DNA of 64,000 bases, from NCBI GenBank assembly GCA_902613855.1, contig CACMIX010000002.1, positions 123,998 to 187,997 on the forward strand. Reading direction: 5' to 3'. Source of the stretch: an uncultured Pelagibacteraceae bacterium (lineage in GTDB: Bacteria > Pseudomonadota > Alphaproteobacteria > Pelagibacterales > Pelagibacteraceae). Below the pieces are notes generated by a model. It did no database searches, was not told the DNA's origin, and worked only from the letters and a program-made list of their open reading frames with translations. Numbering within the stretch: position 1 is the stretch's first letter; every line of letters begins with the position of its first letter. The position numbers were made by a program, and so were the translations under genes. Below, piece by piece: positions 34,192 through 43,413 of this stretch.

Positions 34192-34701
34192 ATGAAAAAG
34201 TTGTTTTTTATCTTTTTATTTAGTCTATTTTTTATTTCAAATTCAAATGCAGCTTGTGATGATCCTTTAACAGAGGGTGTAGATTATTCTAATTGTAGAT
34301 TTTCTGATGCACAAGATTTACAAGGAAGCTATTTCCCAAATTCTAATTTGTCTTTTGCAAGTTTTATTCAGGTAAATTTAGACAAAAGCATAATGATGAA
34401 CTCCAATTTATCATTTGGAACATTTCCTGAGTCTACATTTGTAAGAGCTAATCTGTATGAAACAGTTTCTATAGGTGCCAATTTTGAAAAAACAAATTTT
34501 ACAGGTGCTAATTTAACTAGAGTTGATTTTATGGGTGCCACACTAATTGAGGCCAACTTTCAAAATTCAAATTTGATGGAAGCAAACTTTACCTCATCAA
34601 ATATAACCAATGCTAACTTTGATGGTGCTAATTTAATTGGTGCAACTTGGACTAATGGACAAACATGTGGTCAAGAGTCAATTGGAACCTGCAATCAATA
34701 G
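34192..34701 (+). CDS. Secreted pentapeptide-repeat protein
   Basis: Start chosen at 34192 (MKKLFFIF) because it opens a normal signal peptide (residues 1-21, cleavage NSNA-ACDD); the track start adds five residues. The mature 148 residues contain pentapeptide repeats of the A(N/D)LxX kind, such as GANFE, GANLT, EANFQ, EANFT, NANFD and GANLI, which should fold as a right-handed quadrilateral beta-helix. Two Cys near the start (ACDDP, YSNC) and two at the end (TCGQ, GTCN) may be disulphide-bonded. Function is unknown; such secreted proteins are often structural or binding modules. A frameshifted small gene follows. Confidence 0.72.
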   Translation: MKKLFFIFLFSLFFISNSNAACDDPLTEGVDYSNCRFSDAQDLQGSYFPNSNLSFASFIQVNLDKSIMMNSNLSFGTFPESTFVRANLYETVSIGANFEKTNFTGANLTRVDFMGATLIEANFQNSNLMEANFTSSNITNANFDGANLIGATWTNGQTCGQESIGTCNQ

Positions 34702-34704
34702 TCA

Positions 34705-34988
34705 ATGAGCAGTTCTGTTAAGACTGATAATGTAATATTTAATTTTTTTAAGCAAATTTGTGACGAAAAAGATGATCAAAAATGTGTTGAGCTTGGAAAA
34801 AGCTGGATAAATGCAATGGAAACTAATTTATCTAATATGGAGGCAAATTTAAACGGTGTGATAAATTAAAGCACAAAGATGACATTCAAAGTAATAGAGA
34901 TCATTTAAATAGTTTAAAAAACAAAACTTCCTCTGAGTGGAGAGATTATGCAACTCAATGTATGGTTGAAATACTAAGTCAAAAATAA
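34705..34988 (+). pseudogene. Frameshifted small ORF (hypothetical protein, ~94 residues when repaired)
   Basis: An ATG at 34705 opens a 54-residue frame (MSSSVKTDNVIFNFFKQ...) that stops at 34867-34869, while a second frame continues without a start as CDKLKHKDDIQSNRDHLNS to a stop at 34986-34988. Adding one A to the AAA run near 34851 joins them into a single hydrophilic protein of about 94 residues with a uniform style, reading NLKRCDKLKHKDD across the join. This is either a true one-base deletion or an assembly error in a homopolymer. It lies three bases after the pentapeptide gene. No family is recognised. Confidence 0.5.
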
Positions 34989-35040
34989 AATTAAAAAATT
35001 TTTAAGCTTTTCTTTACAACGTATATGTAATAGAAAATTT

Positions 35041-35104
35041 ACAAGGGGTGTCTTTATAGACTGAGATTATACCCTAAGAACCTGTCCGGTAATTCAGAAA
35101 GGGA
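35041..35104 (+). promoter_or_regulatory. TPP (thiamin pyrophosphate) riboswitch
   Basis: The core elements of the Thi-box are present in order: GGGGTGTC, ACTGAGAT, ATACCC, GAACCTG, then CCGGTAAT, CAG and the 3' GAAAGGGA. The last element is a ribosome-binding-site-like sequence only four bases from the ATG at 35109, so ligand binding would directly hide the ribosome-binding site. Riboswitch control of the adjacent symporter fits thiamin-precursor uptake as described for ThiV in SAR11. Confidence 0.9.
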
Positions 35105-35108
35105 TAAA

Positions 35109-36551
35109 ATGGATAAAACATACTTTATAAGTCAATCATCATCATTAACGTTAGTAATAATTATAAGTTTAATATTTGTAATTTTTGGAATTTATCATTC
35201 AAAAAAATTCCAAGGAATAAATAATTATTTAACCGCGAATAGAAATATTGGTTTGTTTTCACTTACAACAAGTTTGGTTGCATCAGCTTTAGGTGCCTGG
35301 ATTTTATTTGGGCCAGCTTCAGCCTCAACATGGGGTGGTATAGGAGCAGTAATTGGTTATGCATTAGGAACTGGTTTTCCAATGATATTTTTGATTTATT
35401 TAGGAAAAAAAATTAGAACAGACTTTCCTAAAGGATCTTCACTTATTGAATATATGAGACAAAAATTTGGTAAAAGTTTATTTAAATTAATTTTGTTAAT
35501 GACGATTTTTTACATGTTCATTTTTTTATGCGCAGAAGTCACAGCTGTAGCTGTTCTAATTAATTATATTTCTGGAACAGAATTATGGATTACTGCATTG
35601 ATAGTTATTATTTCTACATTAACTTATACTTTGTATGGAGGTTTGAGGGCTTCAATTTTTACAGATAATATTCAGATGTTTGTCATAGCAGTTTTGTTAT
35701 TGATAACAATTTCATACATTAAATTATTTAATGGAAATAATTTTTCTTTTGAGTTTATTGAAAGTAAAAATCCTCAGCTCTTGAGCTCTTCTTATGTACC
35801 AGGCTATACTGCAGGTTTGACTTTTTTTATCGCAGTAGCTGCAACAAATCTATTTCACCAAGGTAATTGGCAAAGAGTTTATGCTGCTAAAAATTATGAA
35901 ACACTTAAAAAAGGATTGATTATTTCTTTTTTAATTATTGTTCCAATAGTATTCCTAATGGGTTTTATAGGCATGGTATCTTTTTCTGTTGATCCAACTA
36001 ATAGACCAGATCTTGGATTTTTTACGTTACTTTTAAAAGAGCAAACTGAATTATTGTCATTATTAATTATCGTACTTGGTTTGGCTTTGACTATTTCCAC
36101 AGTAGATACTTTAGTTAATGCGATATCAAGTCTGTTTGTAGTTGATGGCAAAGCAACTTTTAATTTTGATAAGAAAACCGATTATTTAAAACTTTCTAAA
36201 TATTTCATTATCTGGCTGTCAATTATTGTATTTATTGTTGCTTCAAAAGGATTTGATATTTTATATTTATTTTTGCTAGCAGATTTATTTTGTTGTGCTT
36301 TTGTTTTAACTGTTTTTTATAGTTTCTATAATAAGAGAATTAACGAAAAGATTGCTTACATTTCCATAATAGCTGGGTTAATTGCAGGATTTTTAATGTT
36401 TCCTTTTCCAGATTTTTCTAAAAGTTTATTGGTAGGAGTGTTGGTACCAACAGAAGCATTTAGCCCTTTTGTTTCTCAATCTTTATTATTTTTATCTTTT
36501 TTAATTGCAACTTTTTTACCAGCTGTGATTTTAAAAATAAAAAAATTGTAA
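35109..36551 (+). CDS. thiV: Sodium:solute symporter family protein, probable HMP (thiamin pyrimidine) transporter
   Basis: A 480-residue integral membrane protein of the SSS family with about 13 hydrophobic segments. The N-terminal SLVASALGAWILFGPASAS region near residue 55 and LIEYMRQKFG near 115 are typical of SSS transporters, as is GLALTISTVDTLVNAISSLFVVDG near 328 with its Na-site helix. The TPP riboswitch directly upstream says it responds to thiamin status. In SAR11, a riboswitch-controlled SSS protein called ThiV is proposed to import the thiamin precursor HMP; this gene matches that description. Substrate is thus inferred from regulation and lineage, not from binding residues. Confidence 0.82.
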   Translation: MDKTYFISQSSSLTLVIIISLIFVIFGIYHSKKFQGINNYLTANRNIGLFSLTTSLVASALGAWILFGPASASTWGGIGAVIGYALGTGFPMIFLIYLGKKIRTDFPKGSSLIEYMRQKFGKSLFKLILLMTIFYMFIFLCAEVTAVAVLINYISGTELWITALIVIISTLTYTLYGGLRASIFTDNIQMFVIAVLLLITISYIKLFNGNNFSFEFIESKNPQLLSSSYVPGYTAGLTFFIAVAATNLFHQGNWQRVYAAKNYETLKKGLIISFLIIVPIVFLMGFIGMVSFSVDPTNRPDLGFFTLLLKEQTELLSLLIIVLGLALTISTVDTLVNAISSLFVVDGKATFNFDKKTDYLKLSKYFIIWLSIIVFIVASKGFDILYLFLLADLFCCAFVLTVFYSFYNKRINEKIAYISIIAGLIAGFLMFPFPDFSKSLLVGVLVPTEAFSPFVSQSLLFLSFLIATFLPAVILKIKKL

Positions 36552-36554
36552 TTA

Positions 36555-36944
36555 CTAAATTGAGGATTTTATAGCTTCATAAAGTAAGTCTTTGGTAGTT
36601 TCTCCAAGACTTCTATACACTTCTTCTTTATTTTTAAAAATTATAAGAGTTGTTTGATATTGAACATTAAATAAATCAGCTACGTTTCTGTTTGTTACAT
36701 CAAAAGAAAAATATTCAATATTATCAAACTTTATGTCATTTAATTTACCATCATTTTTTGCTTTATTTAAAATTTTCATTTGTCCTGCGCAAGATGAACA
36801 GTACTTAATCCAAGAACTAATTATAATAACTTTCCCTTCAGATTGAGCCTTATTAAACAGCTTTTGGTCAAAAGTTGTTTCCTTTTCCATAGCATTGGCA
36901 TTCAGTGTAAATAAAAACAAAAAAGAGATTAAAAATTTTTTCAT
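36555..36944 (-). CDS. Thioredoxin-fold protein, probably periplasmic
   Basis: A 129-residue protein with a short signal peptide (about residues 1-18, cleavage NANA-ME). SSWIKYCSSCAGQMKIL near residue 44 carries a CxxC (CSSC) in the position of the thioredoxin active site, and YQTTLIIFKNKEEVYRSLG near 97 resembles the cis-Pro strand, although Thr stands where the cis-Pro would normally be. It could reduce or oxidise extracytoplasmic thiols. It converges on thiV with three bases between stops and stands alone on the minus strand. The partner protein is not identifiable. Confidence 0.68.
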   Translation of the reverse strand: MKKFLISFLFLFTLNANAMEKETTFDQKLFNKAQSEGKVIIISSWIKYCSSCAGQMKILNKAKNDGKLNDIKFDNIEYFSFDVTNRNVADLFNVQYQTTLIIFKNKEEVYRSLGETTKDLLYEAIKSSI

Positions 36945-37011
36945 AATGATAAATTACAACAAATTAAAATTTATTGTAATCCCACAAATTGTCTCTATAT
37001 AACTTATCTAA

Positions 37012-37947
37012 ATGTCAACTAATCAAATCACAATTAAAGATTTATCAAAGGTTTATGACAATGGATTTGAAGCTTTAAAAAAAATTAATTTAGATATTAA
37101 AAAAGGTGAAATTATCGCTCTTCTAGGACCAAATGGTGCTGGTAAGACAACTTTAATTAGTATTATCTGTGGTATCGTAACGCCTTCATCAGGAAAAGTA
37201 ACTGTTGAAGATTTTGATATTATTGATGACTATAGGGAAACCCGTTCAAGAATTGGATTAGTTCCTCAAGAACTAACATTAGAATTATTTGAAACAGTTT
37301 TTAATAATGTTTCATATTCAAGAGGGTTAAATGGAAAAAAACCAAATCCAAAACATATTGAAAAAATTTTAAAAGATCTAAGTATGTGGGATAAAAAAGA
37401 TTTAAGACTTAGACAGCTATCTGGTGGTATGAAGCGAAGAGTTTTAATTGCTAAGGCCTTATCTCATGAACCTTCAATATTATTTTTGGATGAGCCAACA
37501 GCAGGGGTAGATGTTGAGCTGAGAAGAGATATGTGGAAAGTGGTTGAGGATTTGAGAAAAACTGGAGTTACAATCATCTTAACAACTCATTATATTGAAG
37601 AAGCTGAAGCAATTGCTGATAGAGTAGCTGTAATTAATCAAGGAGAGATTATTGTTATTGATAAGACAGATGAATTGTTAAAAAAAATGGGTCATAAAAA
37701 ATTAACTATAAATCTTCAAAATGAGCTAAATAAAGTGCCTGATAGCTTAGAGCCATATAATTTAGAAATAGGAAGTGATAAAAAATCAGTTAATTATACT
37801 TATAATGTTAACGCAGAAAGTACTGGTATAACTAATTTGTTAAAAGATTTAAAGGATGCAGGTTTGAAACTCCAAGATCTTAAAACAGAACAAACTACAT
37901 TAGAGAAAATATTTGTGAGTTTAGTTAAGGAGAATAATGAAATTTAA
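37012..37947 (+). CDS. ABC-2 type exporter ATP-binding protein (YadG-like)
   Basis: A 311-residue ATPase. [16 protein letters not shown] near residue 39 is Walker [17 protein letters not shown] near 142 the signature, [16 protein letters not shown] near 163 Walker B, and [10 protein letters not shown] near 196 the switch. The C-terminal 70 residues are a DUF4162-like extension common in this subfamily. It pairs with the downstream permease, overlapping it by 11 bases. YadGH-like exporters are widespread but their substrates are poorly defined; drug, lipid or polysaccharide export are all possible. Confidence 0.87.
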   Translation: MSTNQITIKDLSKVYDNGFEALKKINLDIKKGEIIALLGPNGAGKTTLISIICGIVTPSSGKVTVEDFDIIDDYRETRSRIGLVPQELTLELFETVFNNVSYSRGLNGKKPNPKHIEKILKDLSMWDKKDLRLRQLSGGMKRRVLIAKALSHEPSILFLDEPTAGVDVELRRDMWKVVEDLRKTGVTIILTTHYIEEAEAIADRVAVINQGEIIVIDKTDELLKKMGHKKLTINLQNELNKVPDSLEPYNLEIGSDKKSVNYTYNVNAESTGITNLLKDLKDAGLKLQDLKTEQTTLEKIFVSLVKENNEI

Positions 37948-38704
37948 TTATTACGCATTTAGAGCAATGTATCTTCATGAAATGGATCGTTTCAAAAGAA
38001 CATTGATGCAATCTTTATTCTCACCAGTTCTCTCAACTTCATTATACTTTATTGTTTTTGGATCAGTTATAGGTGGTTATGTTGAGAAAATTGATGGTAT
38101 CAGCTATGGATCTTTCATAGTTCCAGGTTTATTAATGCTTACATTGTTAACTCAATCAATAAGTAACACTTCGTTTGGTATTTTTTTTCCAAAATTTAAT
38201 GGTACAATGTATGAAATTCTTGCAGCACCTATTTCAACATTTGAAATTGTATTAGCATTTGTTGGTGCTGGTGCGACCAAAACATTACTTGTCGGTGTAG
38301 TAATTTTTTTAACAGCTACTTTTTTTGTAGAAGTTCAAGTTATGTATCCATTGTTAATGATTTTTTTATTAGTATTAGTTGCTTTTACATTTGCTTTATT
38401 TGGTTTTTTAATTGGCTTAATGAGCTCAAATTTTGAACAAATGTCAATTGTTCCAACTCTAGTGATAACACCAATGGTTTTTTTAGGTGGAAGTTTATAT
38501 TCTTTAGATATGCTACCAGAATTTTGGCAGACAGTTACTTATTTCAACCCAGTAGTATATTTAATCAATGGTTTGCGATTTGCATTTTATGGAGTTTCTG
38601 ACTTTAATATATGGATTAGTGTCAGTCTAATGGTTCTATTTTTAGTAATATGTGTAACTGTAGTGTCTGTGCTGCTTAAAAAAGGTTACAAAATTAAAAC
38701 TTAA
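37937..38704 (+). CDS. ABC-2 type exporter permease (YadH-like)
   Basis: A 255-residue permease with six hydrophobic segments. [31 protein letters not shown] near the N-terminus and the central [22 protein letters not shown] segment match the YadH group, and [38 protein letters not shown] near residue 176 is the ABC-2 signature. It forms the membrane channel with the preceding ATPase, to which it is coupled by overlap. It converges with the DmdA-like gene, sharing four bases. Confidence 0.86.
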   Translation: MKFNYYAFRAMYLHEMDRFKRTLMQSLFSPVLSTSLYFIVFGSVIGGYVEKIDGISYGSFIVPGLLMLTLLTQSISNTSFGIFFPKFNGTMYEILAAPISTFEIVLAFVGAGATKTLLVGVVIFLTATFFVEVQVMYPLLMIFLLVLVAFTFALFGFLIGLMSSNFEQMSIVPTLVITPMVFLGGSLYSLDMLPEFWQTVTYFNPVVYLINGLRFAFYGVSDFNIWISVSLMVLFLVICVTVVSVLLKKGYKIKT

Positions 38705-39840
38705 TTACTAGCTATTTTCTTTTTTGGATCAAAAAAAGGTTTTTCTACTATTATAGCTTCAAAATTACCTTTATTGGTGTTTACTTCAAGACTAGTTCCA
38801 ATTTCTGAATTTTCAATATTTATCATTGCAAGTGCAATATTTTTTTTTAATCTTGGTGAATATACAGCAGATGTTACTTTTCCAATTTTATTGTTATCTT
38901 TTTTTATAGACCAGAAAGTTGTGTTAGGCCCAGATAGTGGTTCACAATTAATCTCTAAACCAACTTGTTTTCTTTTTATACCATCAGCTTTGATTTTTTT
39001 TAGAGCTGCCTTTCCAATAAATTCAATATCACTGTCCAGAGATACCAAACGATCTAAACCTAATTCAAATGGGTTAGTATTAATATCAGCATCAGCATGA
39101 TAGGAAAGCATTCCACCTTCAATTCTTCTTATTGAAGAAGTATGGCCAGGCTGAAGACCATATTCTTTTCCAGCATTCATTATTTTTTCATATAGATCGT
39201 TTCCTTTAGAACCATCTCTTAAAAATAATTCGTAACCAAACTCACTAGACCAGCCCGTTCTAGAAACAATTAATGGTATGCCATCTAAATCATATTTCTT
39301 AAACCAATAATATTTAAGATCTTTAATACTTTCTCCAAAAAGTTTTATCATAATGTCTTTTGATGTAGGTCCTTGTAGCTGTAATGGTGAAACATCAGGT
39401 TCTGTTATATTAACATTCAGTCCTGAATTAACTGCAACACCTTGAGCCCACAATAAAACATCACTATCTGCGAGTGAAAGCCAAAAATGATTTTCAGCTA
39501 ATCTCAATAAAACTGGGTCATTCAATATTCCACCATCATTGTTGGTGATTAAAACATATTTACATTGACCAATTGCTACATTTGAAAGATTTCTTGGTGT
39601 AAGTAGTTGAGTAAATTTAAAAGCATCTGGTCCTGTAATTTCAACCTGTCTTTCAACTGCAACGTCACAAAGTATTGATTTTTCAATCAAGTTCCAAAAG
39701 TTCTGTTCAGGGTTACCAAAATCTCTTGGTATATACATGTGATTATAGACAGAAAAACCAGTTGCACCCCATTTCACAGTTGAATCAAAGTATGGAGATT
39801 TTCTAATTTGTGTACCAAAGCCAAAGTTTTTATTTGTCAT
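38701..39840 (-). CDS. dmdA: DMSP demethylase DmdA-like protein (GcvT family)
   Basis: A 379-residue tetrahydrofolate-dependent aminomethyltransferase-fold protein. DmdA removes a methyl group from dimethylsulphoniopropionate to give methylmercaptopropionate plus 5-methyl-THF. The N-terminal FSVYNHMYIPRDFG, LITNNDGGILNDPVLLRL near residue 97, DVSPLQLQGPTSKDIM near 150, YYWFKKYDLDGIPLIVSRTGWSSEFGYE near 175 and the C-terminal SPRLKKNIALAMI match my memory of the DmdA subfamily better than GcvT. It lies 102 bases downstream of aceA, on the same strand. Other GcvT-like demethylases (e.g. for glycine derivatives) remain possible; a phylogeny would settle it. Confidence 0.68.
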   Translation of the reverse strand: MTNKNFGFGTQIRKSPYFDSTVKWGATGFSVYNHMYIPRDFGNPEQNFWNLIEKSILCDVAVERQVEITGPDAFKFTQLLTPRNLSNVAIGQCKYVLITNNDGGILNDPVLLRLAENHFWLSLADSDVLLWAQGVAVNSGLNVNITEPDVSPLQLQGPTSKDIMIKLFGESIKDLKYYWFKKYDLDGIPLIVSRTGWSSEFGYELFLRDGSKGNDLYEKIMNAGKEYGLQPGHTSSIRRIEGGMLSYHADADINTNPFELGLDRLVSLDSDIEFIGKAALKKIKADGIKRKQVGLEINCEPLSGPNTTFWSIKKDNNKIGKVTSAVYSPRLKKNIALAMINIENSEIGTSLEVNTNKGNFEAIIVEKPFFDPKKKIASN

Positions 39841-39891
39841 TTTCGAAAAGGCTTAACAGATGGAGTGAATTTTGCAAAGAAATTCAAAAGG

Positions 39892-39917
39892 TTTATAGCC
39901 CAATTAAGGGCTATAAA
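39892..39917 (-). terminator. Hairpin between aceA and the dmdA-like gene
   Basis: TTTATAGCCC / GGGCTATAAA is a perfect 10-pair stem with a six-base loop, 26-51 bases past the aceA stop. On the minus strand the trailing sequence CCTTTTG is only a weak T-tract, so it may be a terminator of modest strength or an RNA-stabilising 3' end that lets some reads into the dmdA-like gene. Confidence 0.45.
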
Positions 39918-39942
39918 AAATTGAGAGGGGGTTATTAATTTT

Positions 39943-41217
39943 TTAAAATTGTTCTGACTCAGTTGAGCCAGCCATCGCAGTAGTTGAACTTTGTCCACTG
40001 CTTATAGTATTAGAAACTGCATCAAAATAAGATGTTCCAACTTCACGTTGATGCTTTACGCTAGTATAACCATCTTTTTCTCTAGCAAATTCTTGTTGTT
40101 GGATTTTAGAATAAGCAGTCATACCTTCTTTTTTATATTTTTCTGCAAGTTCGAAAATAGCAATATTTTGAGTATGAAATCCAGCCAATGTTATAAACTG
40201 AAATTTGTATCCCATTTTAGCAATTTCTTTTTGGAAAGAAGCTATTTCATCATCATTTAAATGTTTTTTCCAATTAAATGAAGGAGAACAATTATAAGCT
40301 AGAAGTTTTCCAGGATATTTTTCATGAATAGCATCTGCAAATTTTTTAGCTTCCTCCAAATTTGGAGTGGCTGTTTCACACCATATCAAATCTGCATAAG
40401 GAGCATATGCAAGTCCTCGAGAAATTGCTTGTTCAATTCCATCTTTTACATAAAAGAAACCTTCAGGAGATCTTTCGCCTGTTAAAAAAGGTTTATCATT
40501 TTCATCGAAATCATTTGTAATTAATTTTGCTGCATTAGCATCTGTTCTTGCTAAAATGATTAGAGGTACCTCTGCAATATCTGCTGCAAGTCTTGCTGCC
40601 TTTAAATTTTTAACCATTGTTCCAGTTGGTACTAAAACTTTACCACCCATATGGCCACATTTTTTTTCACTTGCTAATTGATCCTCAAAATGAACACCAG
40701 CTGCTCCAGCTTTAATAAATTTTTTAGTTAGTTCGAAAACATTTAATGGTCCACCAAAACCAGCTTCTCCATCTGCAATGATTGGAAGCATATAATCTGT
40801 TCTGTCTTTTGCTTGCATATCTCCATCTTGCATTTCCATGTGTTGAATTTGATCTGCTCTTACAAGTGAGTTATTCATTGACTCAACTAATTTTGGAGCA
40901 CTATCATAAGGATATAGTGATTGATCTGGATACATTTCACCTGCAGTATTCGCATCCGCAGCAACTTGCCATCCACTTAAATAAATTGCTTTTAAACCTG
41001 CTTTAGCATGTTGTACTGCCTGATTACCTGAGAGAGAACCAAGTGTGTTAACATATGCTTCTGAATTTAATAATTTCCAAAGTTTTTGTGATTGATTTTT
41101 GCATAAAGAATATTCTATTTTAATTGAGCCCCTTAATCTTTCGACCTCTTCATCCGTATAGTCACGCTTTATTCCTGCAAATCTTTTAAGGTCGTATGAG
41201 ATTTTTTCTGCACTCAT
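39943..41217 (-). CDS. aceA: Isocitrate lyase
   Basis: Cleaves isocitrate to succinate and glyoxylate, the first step of the glyoxylate shunt. The 424-residue length and motifs are standard: [24 protein letters not shown] near residue 80, ADGEAGFGG near 148, the catalytic [15 protein letters not shown] near 185 and [14 protein letters not shown] near 310. The C-terminal [12 protein letters not shown] is conserved too. It lies downstream of a 53-residue ORF and the divergent ScfR-type regulator, whose operator-like repeats probably control it. No malate synthase is seen in the window. Confidence 0.95.
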   Translation of the reverse strand: MSAEKISYDLKRFAGIKRDYTDEEVERLRGSIKIEYSLCKNQSQKLWKLLNSEAYVNTLGSLSGNQAVQHAKAGLKAIYLSGWQVAADANTAGEMYPDQSLYPYDSAPKLVESMNNSLVRADQIQHMEMQDGDMQAKDRTDYMLPIIADGEAGFGGPLNVFELTKKFIKAGAAGVHFEDQLASEKKCGHMGGKVLVPTGTMVKNLKAARLAADIAEVPLIILARTDANAAKLITNDFDENDKPFLTGERSPEGFFYVKDGIEQAISRGLAYAPYADLIWCETATPNLEEAKKFADAIHEKYPGKLLAYNCSPSFNWKKHLNDDEIASFQKEIAKMGYKFQFITLAGFHTQNIAIFELAEKYKKEGMTAYSKIQQQEFAREKDGYTSVKHQREVGTSYFDAVSNTISSGQSSTTAMAGSTESEQF

Positions 41218-41265
41218 TATTATCCTTTAGTTAAATTTTAATGAAAAATGAAAAAGTAGATTGAA

Positions 41266-41427
41266 TTAATTATTATCGTTTGAAGTTTCGATAAGATCAT
41301 TCATTCCACTTGAACCCCAATCACAGTGATCATCTCTCATGTAGATCCCTCTACTATTATGATGATCTAAGTCTTCTTTTCTGATGATTTGAGCTTCATT
41401 TTCAGTGTTTTTGATTTTTTTGTTCAT
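41266..41427 (-). CDS. Small hydrophilic protein upstream of aceA
   Basis: A 53-residue ORF beginning MNKKIKNTENEAQ at 41427; the track's longer start at 41475 reads into the operator region and is unlikely. It is rich in charged and polar residues (DLDHHNSRGIYMRDDHCDWGSSGMND) with one Cys and several His. It lies 48 bases before aceA on the same strand, inside the divergent regulatory region, so it would be the first gene of an aceA transcript. No family is recognised; it may be a real small protein or a leader ORF. Confidence 0.45.
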   Translation of the reverse strand: MNKKIKNTENEAQIIRKEDLDHHNSRGIYMRDDHCDWGSSGMNDLIETSNDNN

Positions 41428-41449
41428 GTAAACCTTATAATTTACTAAA

Positions 41450-41530
41450 TTTACAAATTCCACAAAAAACGACAAAAAGCTTGTAAATGCAATAAAAAAA
41501 TTGTAAAAAGAAATTTACAAAATTTACAAA
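41450..41530. promoter_or_regulatory. Cluster of TTTACAAA/TTGTAAA operator-like repeats
   Basis: Five copies occur in about 80 bases between the aceA leader ORF and the divergent regulator: TTTACAAA at 41450, TTGTAAAT at 41481, TTGTAAA at 41501, TTTACAAA at 41514 and TTTACAAA at 41523. The last two are 9 bases apart as a direct repeat ending just before the regulator's ATG. RamB/PccR-type regulators bind related TTTGCAAA repeats, so this is likely the site for autoregulation and control of aceA. Confidence 0.68.
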
Positions 41531-41537
41531 AAGTAAA

Positions 41538-42974
41538 ATGAGTCAAATAGATTTAAAAATAGGCCCTAAAATCAAGGCATTTCGTAGACAATTAGGCCTT
41601 CAAGCGAATAAGTTAGCTGAAGATTTAAGTATTTCTCCTAGTTATTTAAATCTAATAGAGAGTGGTAAAAGAAAAATCGATGGCGATTTGCTTTTAAATG
41701 TTTGTGAGAAATTAAATATTCAATTATCAGATCTTACATCAAAAACAGATATTAATCTTCAAAACACAATTTCTGAAATTCTAGACGATAATTTATTTGA
41801 GGATTTGGATATCTTGGGACCAGAGGTAAAAGATTTGGTTAGCACAAACCCTAAAATTGGAAAAGCAATAGTCAGATTAGGAGATATTTTAAAGAAAAAA
41901 GATCATGAATTAATAAATAAGATTGAGACACTTTCTGGAAAAATAGTAGACAACAGAAAAAATTCTTTTCCAGGTGAAGTAATCTCCGATTTTTTACAAG
42001 ATAATAAAAATTATTTTCCAAAATTAGAGGAATTTGCGAATAATGTTTTTGAAAAAATTCAGAAAAACAATCGAACTAGATATATTTCTTTATGTGAATA
42101 TTTGAATACAGAATATTCCATAACAGTAAAAGATGTTATACCTGATGAGAAAAAACCTTTTTCAAAAATATATAAAAAAAATAAAAAAGAACTTCTTTTA
42201 AGTGATTATAGTTCATTAGAAACTAAAAAATTACATGCTGCTGCTCAAATAGCTCAAGAGGGAGCAAATAAAGAAATAGATAATTATTTATCAGGATTTA
42301 ATTTTCCATCTGAAGAGTCTAAAAAATTAACAAAAGTTGCTTTATTAAATTATTGTGCAGCTGCAATTTTAATGCCTTATAAATTATTTCACACTGAATG
42401 TAAAAAACTCAAATATGATCTAGAATTATTACAAAATACGTTTGCAACATCTTTTGAACAAGTTGCGCATCGAGTAACATGTTTGCAAGATCCAAAACTT
42501 CCTGGAATTCCATTTCACTTTTTAAGAGTGGATATGGCTGGTAATATTTCTAAAAGGTTTTCATTATCAGGAATTGATATTCCAAGATATGGTGGAGCTT
42601 GCCCAAGATGGAATGTTTATTCAGCATTTACAAGACCTGGAGTAATTCAAGCTGCGGTTAGTAAAATGAACAATGGTGAAAAATATGTTTGTATTGCGAG
42701 AACTGTAGAAAAAGGTATTGGAAGATTTGGACAAGCTAAAAGTGTTTTATCAATTGGTCTTGGTTGTGAAGCGAAATATGCAAAAGATTTTGTTTATACA
42801 GAAAACGTAAATATAAATGATAAATCTTCAGAAATACCAATTGGTGTGTCCTGCAGAACATGTGACAGATTGGATTGTTCACAAAGAGCTTTTCCACCTT
42901 TACATAAAAAATTTGATGTAGACTTAAATTCTAGAGGAGTTTCAGTTTATGTTAGTGATAGTAATTCTAAATAA
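41538..42974 (+). CDS. ScfR/RamB-type short-chain acyl regulator (XRE-ImmA/IrrE-DUF2083)
   Basis: A 478-residue transcription factor. The N-terminal XRE helix-turn-helix (KIKAFRRQLGLQANKLAEDLSISPSYLNLIESGKR, split across residues 10-45) binds DNA. An ImmA/IrrE-like middle section (about 215-300, FASAxQ-like region AAQIAQEGANK) and a C-terminal DUF2083 with SCRTCDRLDCSQRAFPP near 445 complete the classic layout. Members control acetate, propionate and glyoxylate metabolism in response to acyl-CoA or related signals. Being divergent from aceA with TTTACAAA repeats between them supports control of the glyoxylate shunt. The stop overlaps the next small ORF by one base. Confidence 0.86.
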   Translation: MSQIDLKIGPKIKAFRRQLGLQANKLAEDLSISPSYLNLIESGKRKIDGDLLLNVCEKLNIQLSDLTSKTDINLQNTISEILDDNLFEDLDILGPEVKDLVSTNPKIGKAIVRLGDILKKKDHELINKIETLSGKIVDNRKNSFPGEVISDFLQDNKNYFPKLEEFANNVFEKIQKNNRTRYISLCEYLNTEYSITVKDVIPDEKKPFSKIYKKNKKELLLSDYSSLETKKLHAAAQIAQEGANKEIDNYLSGFNFPSEESKKLTKVALLNYCAAAILMPYKLFHTECKKLKYDLELLQNTFATSFEQVAHRVTCLQDPKLPGIPFHFLRVDMAGNISKRFSLSGIDIPRYGGACPRWNVYSAFTRPGVIQAAVSKMNNGEKYVCIARTVEKGIGRFGQAKSVLSIGLGCEAKYAKDFVYTENVNINDKSSEIPIGVSCRTCDRLDCSQRAFPPLHKKFDVDLNSRGVSVYVSDSNSK

Positions 42975-43138
42975 TGATAAAGTTTATAATCCCAGCTGTT
43001 ATAGTTTTCTTAATTGTTTTATTTTGGGAAAAAATTACGGAATTTGCTGAAAAAAAATTAAATATTAAACTTAATTATATTGTTGTTAGTTCCATAATAG
43101 TATTTATAGCAGTTGTTCTTTTACTCTTAAATTACTAG
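42974..43138 (+). CDS. Small two-span membrane protein
   Basis: A 54-residue ORF (not in the track) overlapping the regulator's stop by one base (TAATG). It has two hydrophobic stretches, IIPAVIVFLIVLFW near the start and IVVSSIVFIAVVLLLLNY at the end, separated by a charged EKITEFAEKKLNIKLN linker. Tight coupling to the upstream gene and clean hydrophobic design argue that it is real. It has no recognised family. It sits five bases before the GNAT-like gene in a probable operon. Confidence 0.5.
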   Translation: MIKFIIPAVIVFLIVLFWEKITEFAEKKLNIKLNYIVVSSIIVFIAVVLLLLNY

Positions 43139-43143
43139 AGCGA

Positions 43144-43413
43144 ATGTCAAAAATTGATCTTTCAAAATATAAAATAGATGAATCTGATGGGGTTTTTACC
43201 TTTAAAAATGAAAATACAACATTAGGCTTTGTAAGATTTAACAGTATTGGTGAAGTCGAATATATCTTTGTAAATCCATTATTTAGAAAGCAAGGTTTGG
43301 CTACAAAATTATTAAAACTAGTAAAAGACAAAACAAGAAAAGAAATCACACTTCAAGAACCTATAAGTCCTCTAGGATCAAAACTATTAAATTCATTAAA
43401 GAGATGGAAATAA
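43144..43413 (+). CDS. Small GNAT-fold acetyltransferase-like protein
   Basis: An 89-residue protein resembling a minimal GNAT fold. IFVNPLFRKQGLATKLLKLVKD near residue 39 is the acetyl-CoA-binding motif A (V-x-x-x-R-x-x-G-x-A), preceded by a beta-strand pair (TFKNENTTLGFVRF). It is shorter than typical GNATs, in the range of the YidJ/GNAT_5-like group. The gene overlaps the start of the TauE-type permease by 10 bases. The acceptor is unknown. Confidence 0.58.
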   Translation: MSKIDLSKYKIDESDGVFTFKNENTTLGFVRFNSIGEVEYIFVNPLFRKQGLATKLLKLVKDKTRKEITLQEPISPLGSKLLNSLKRWK

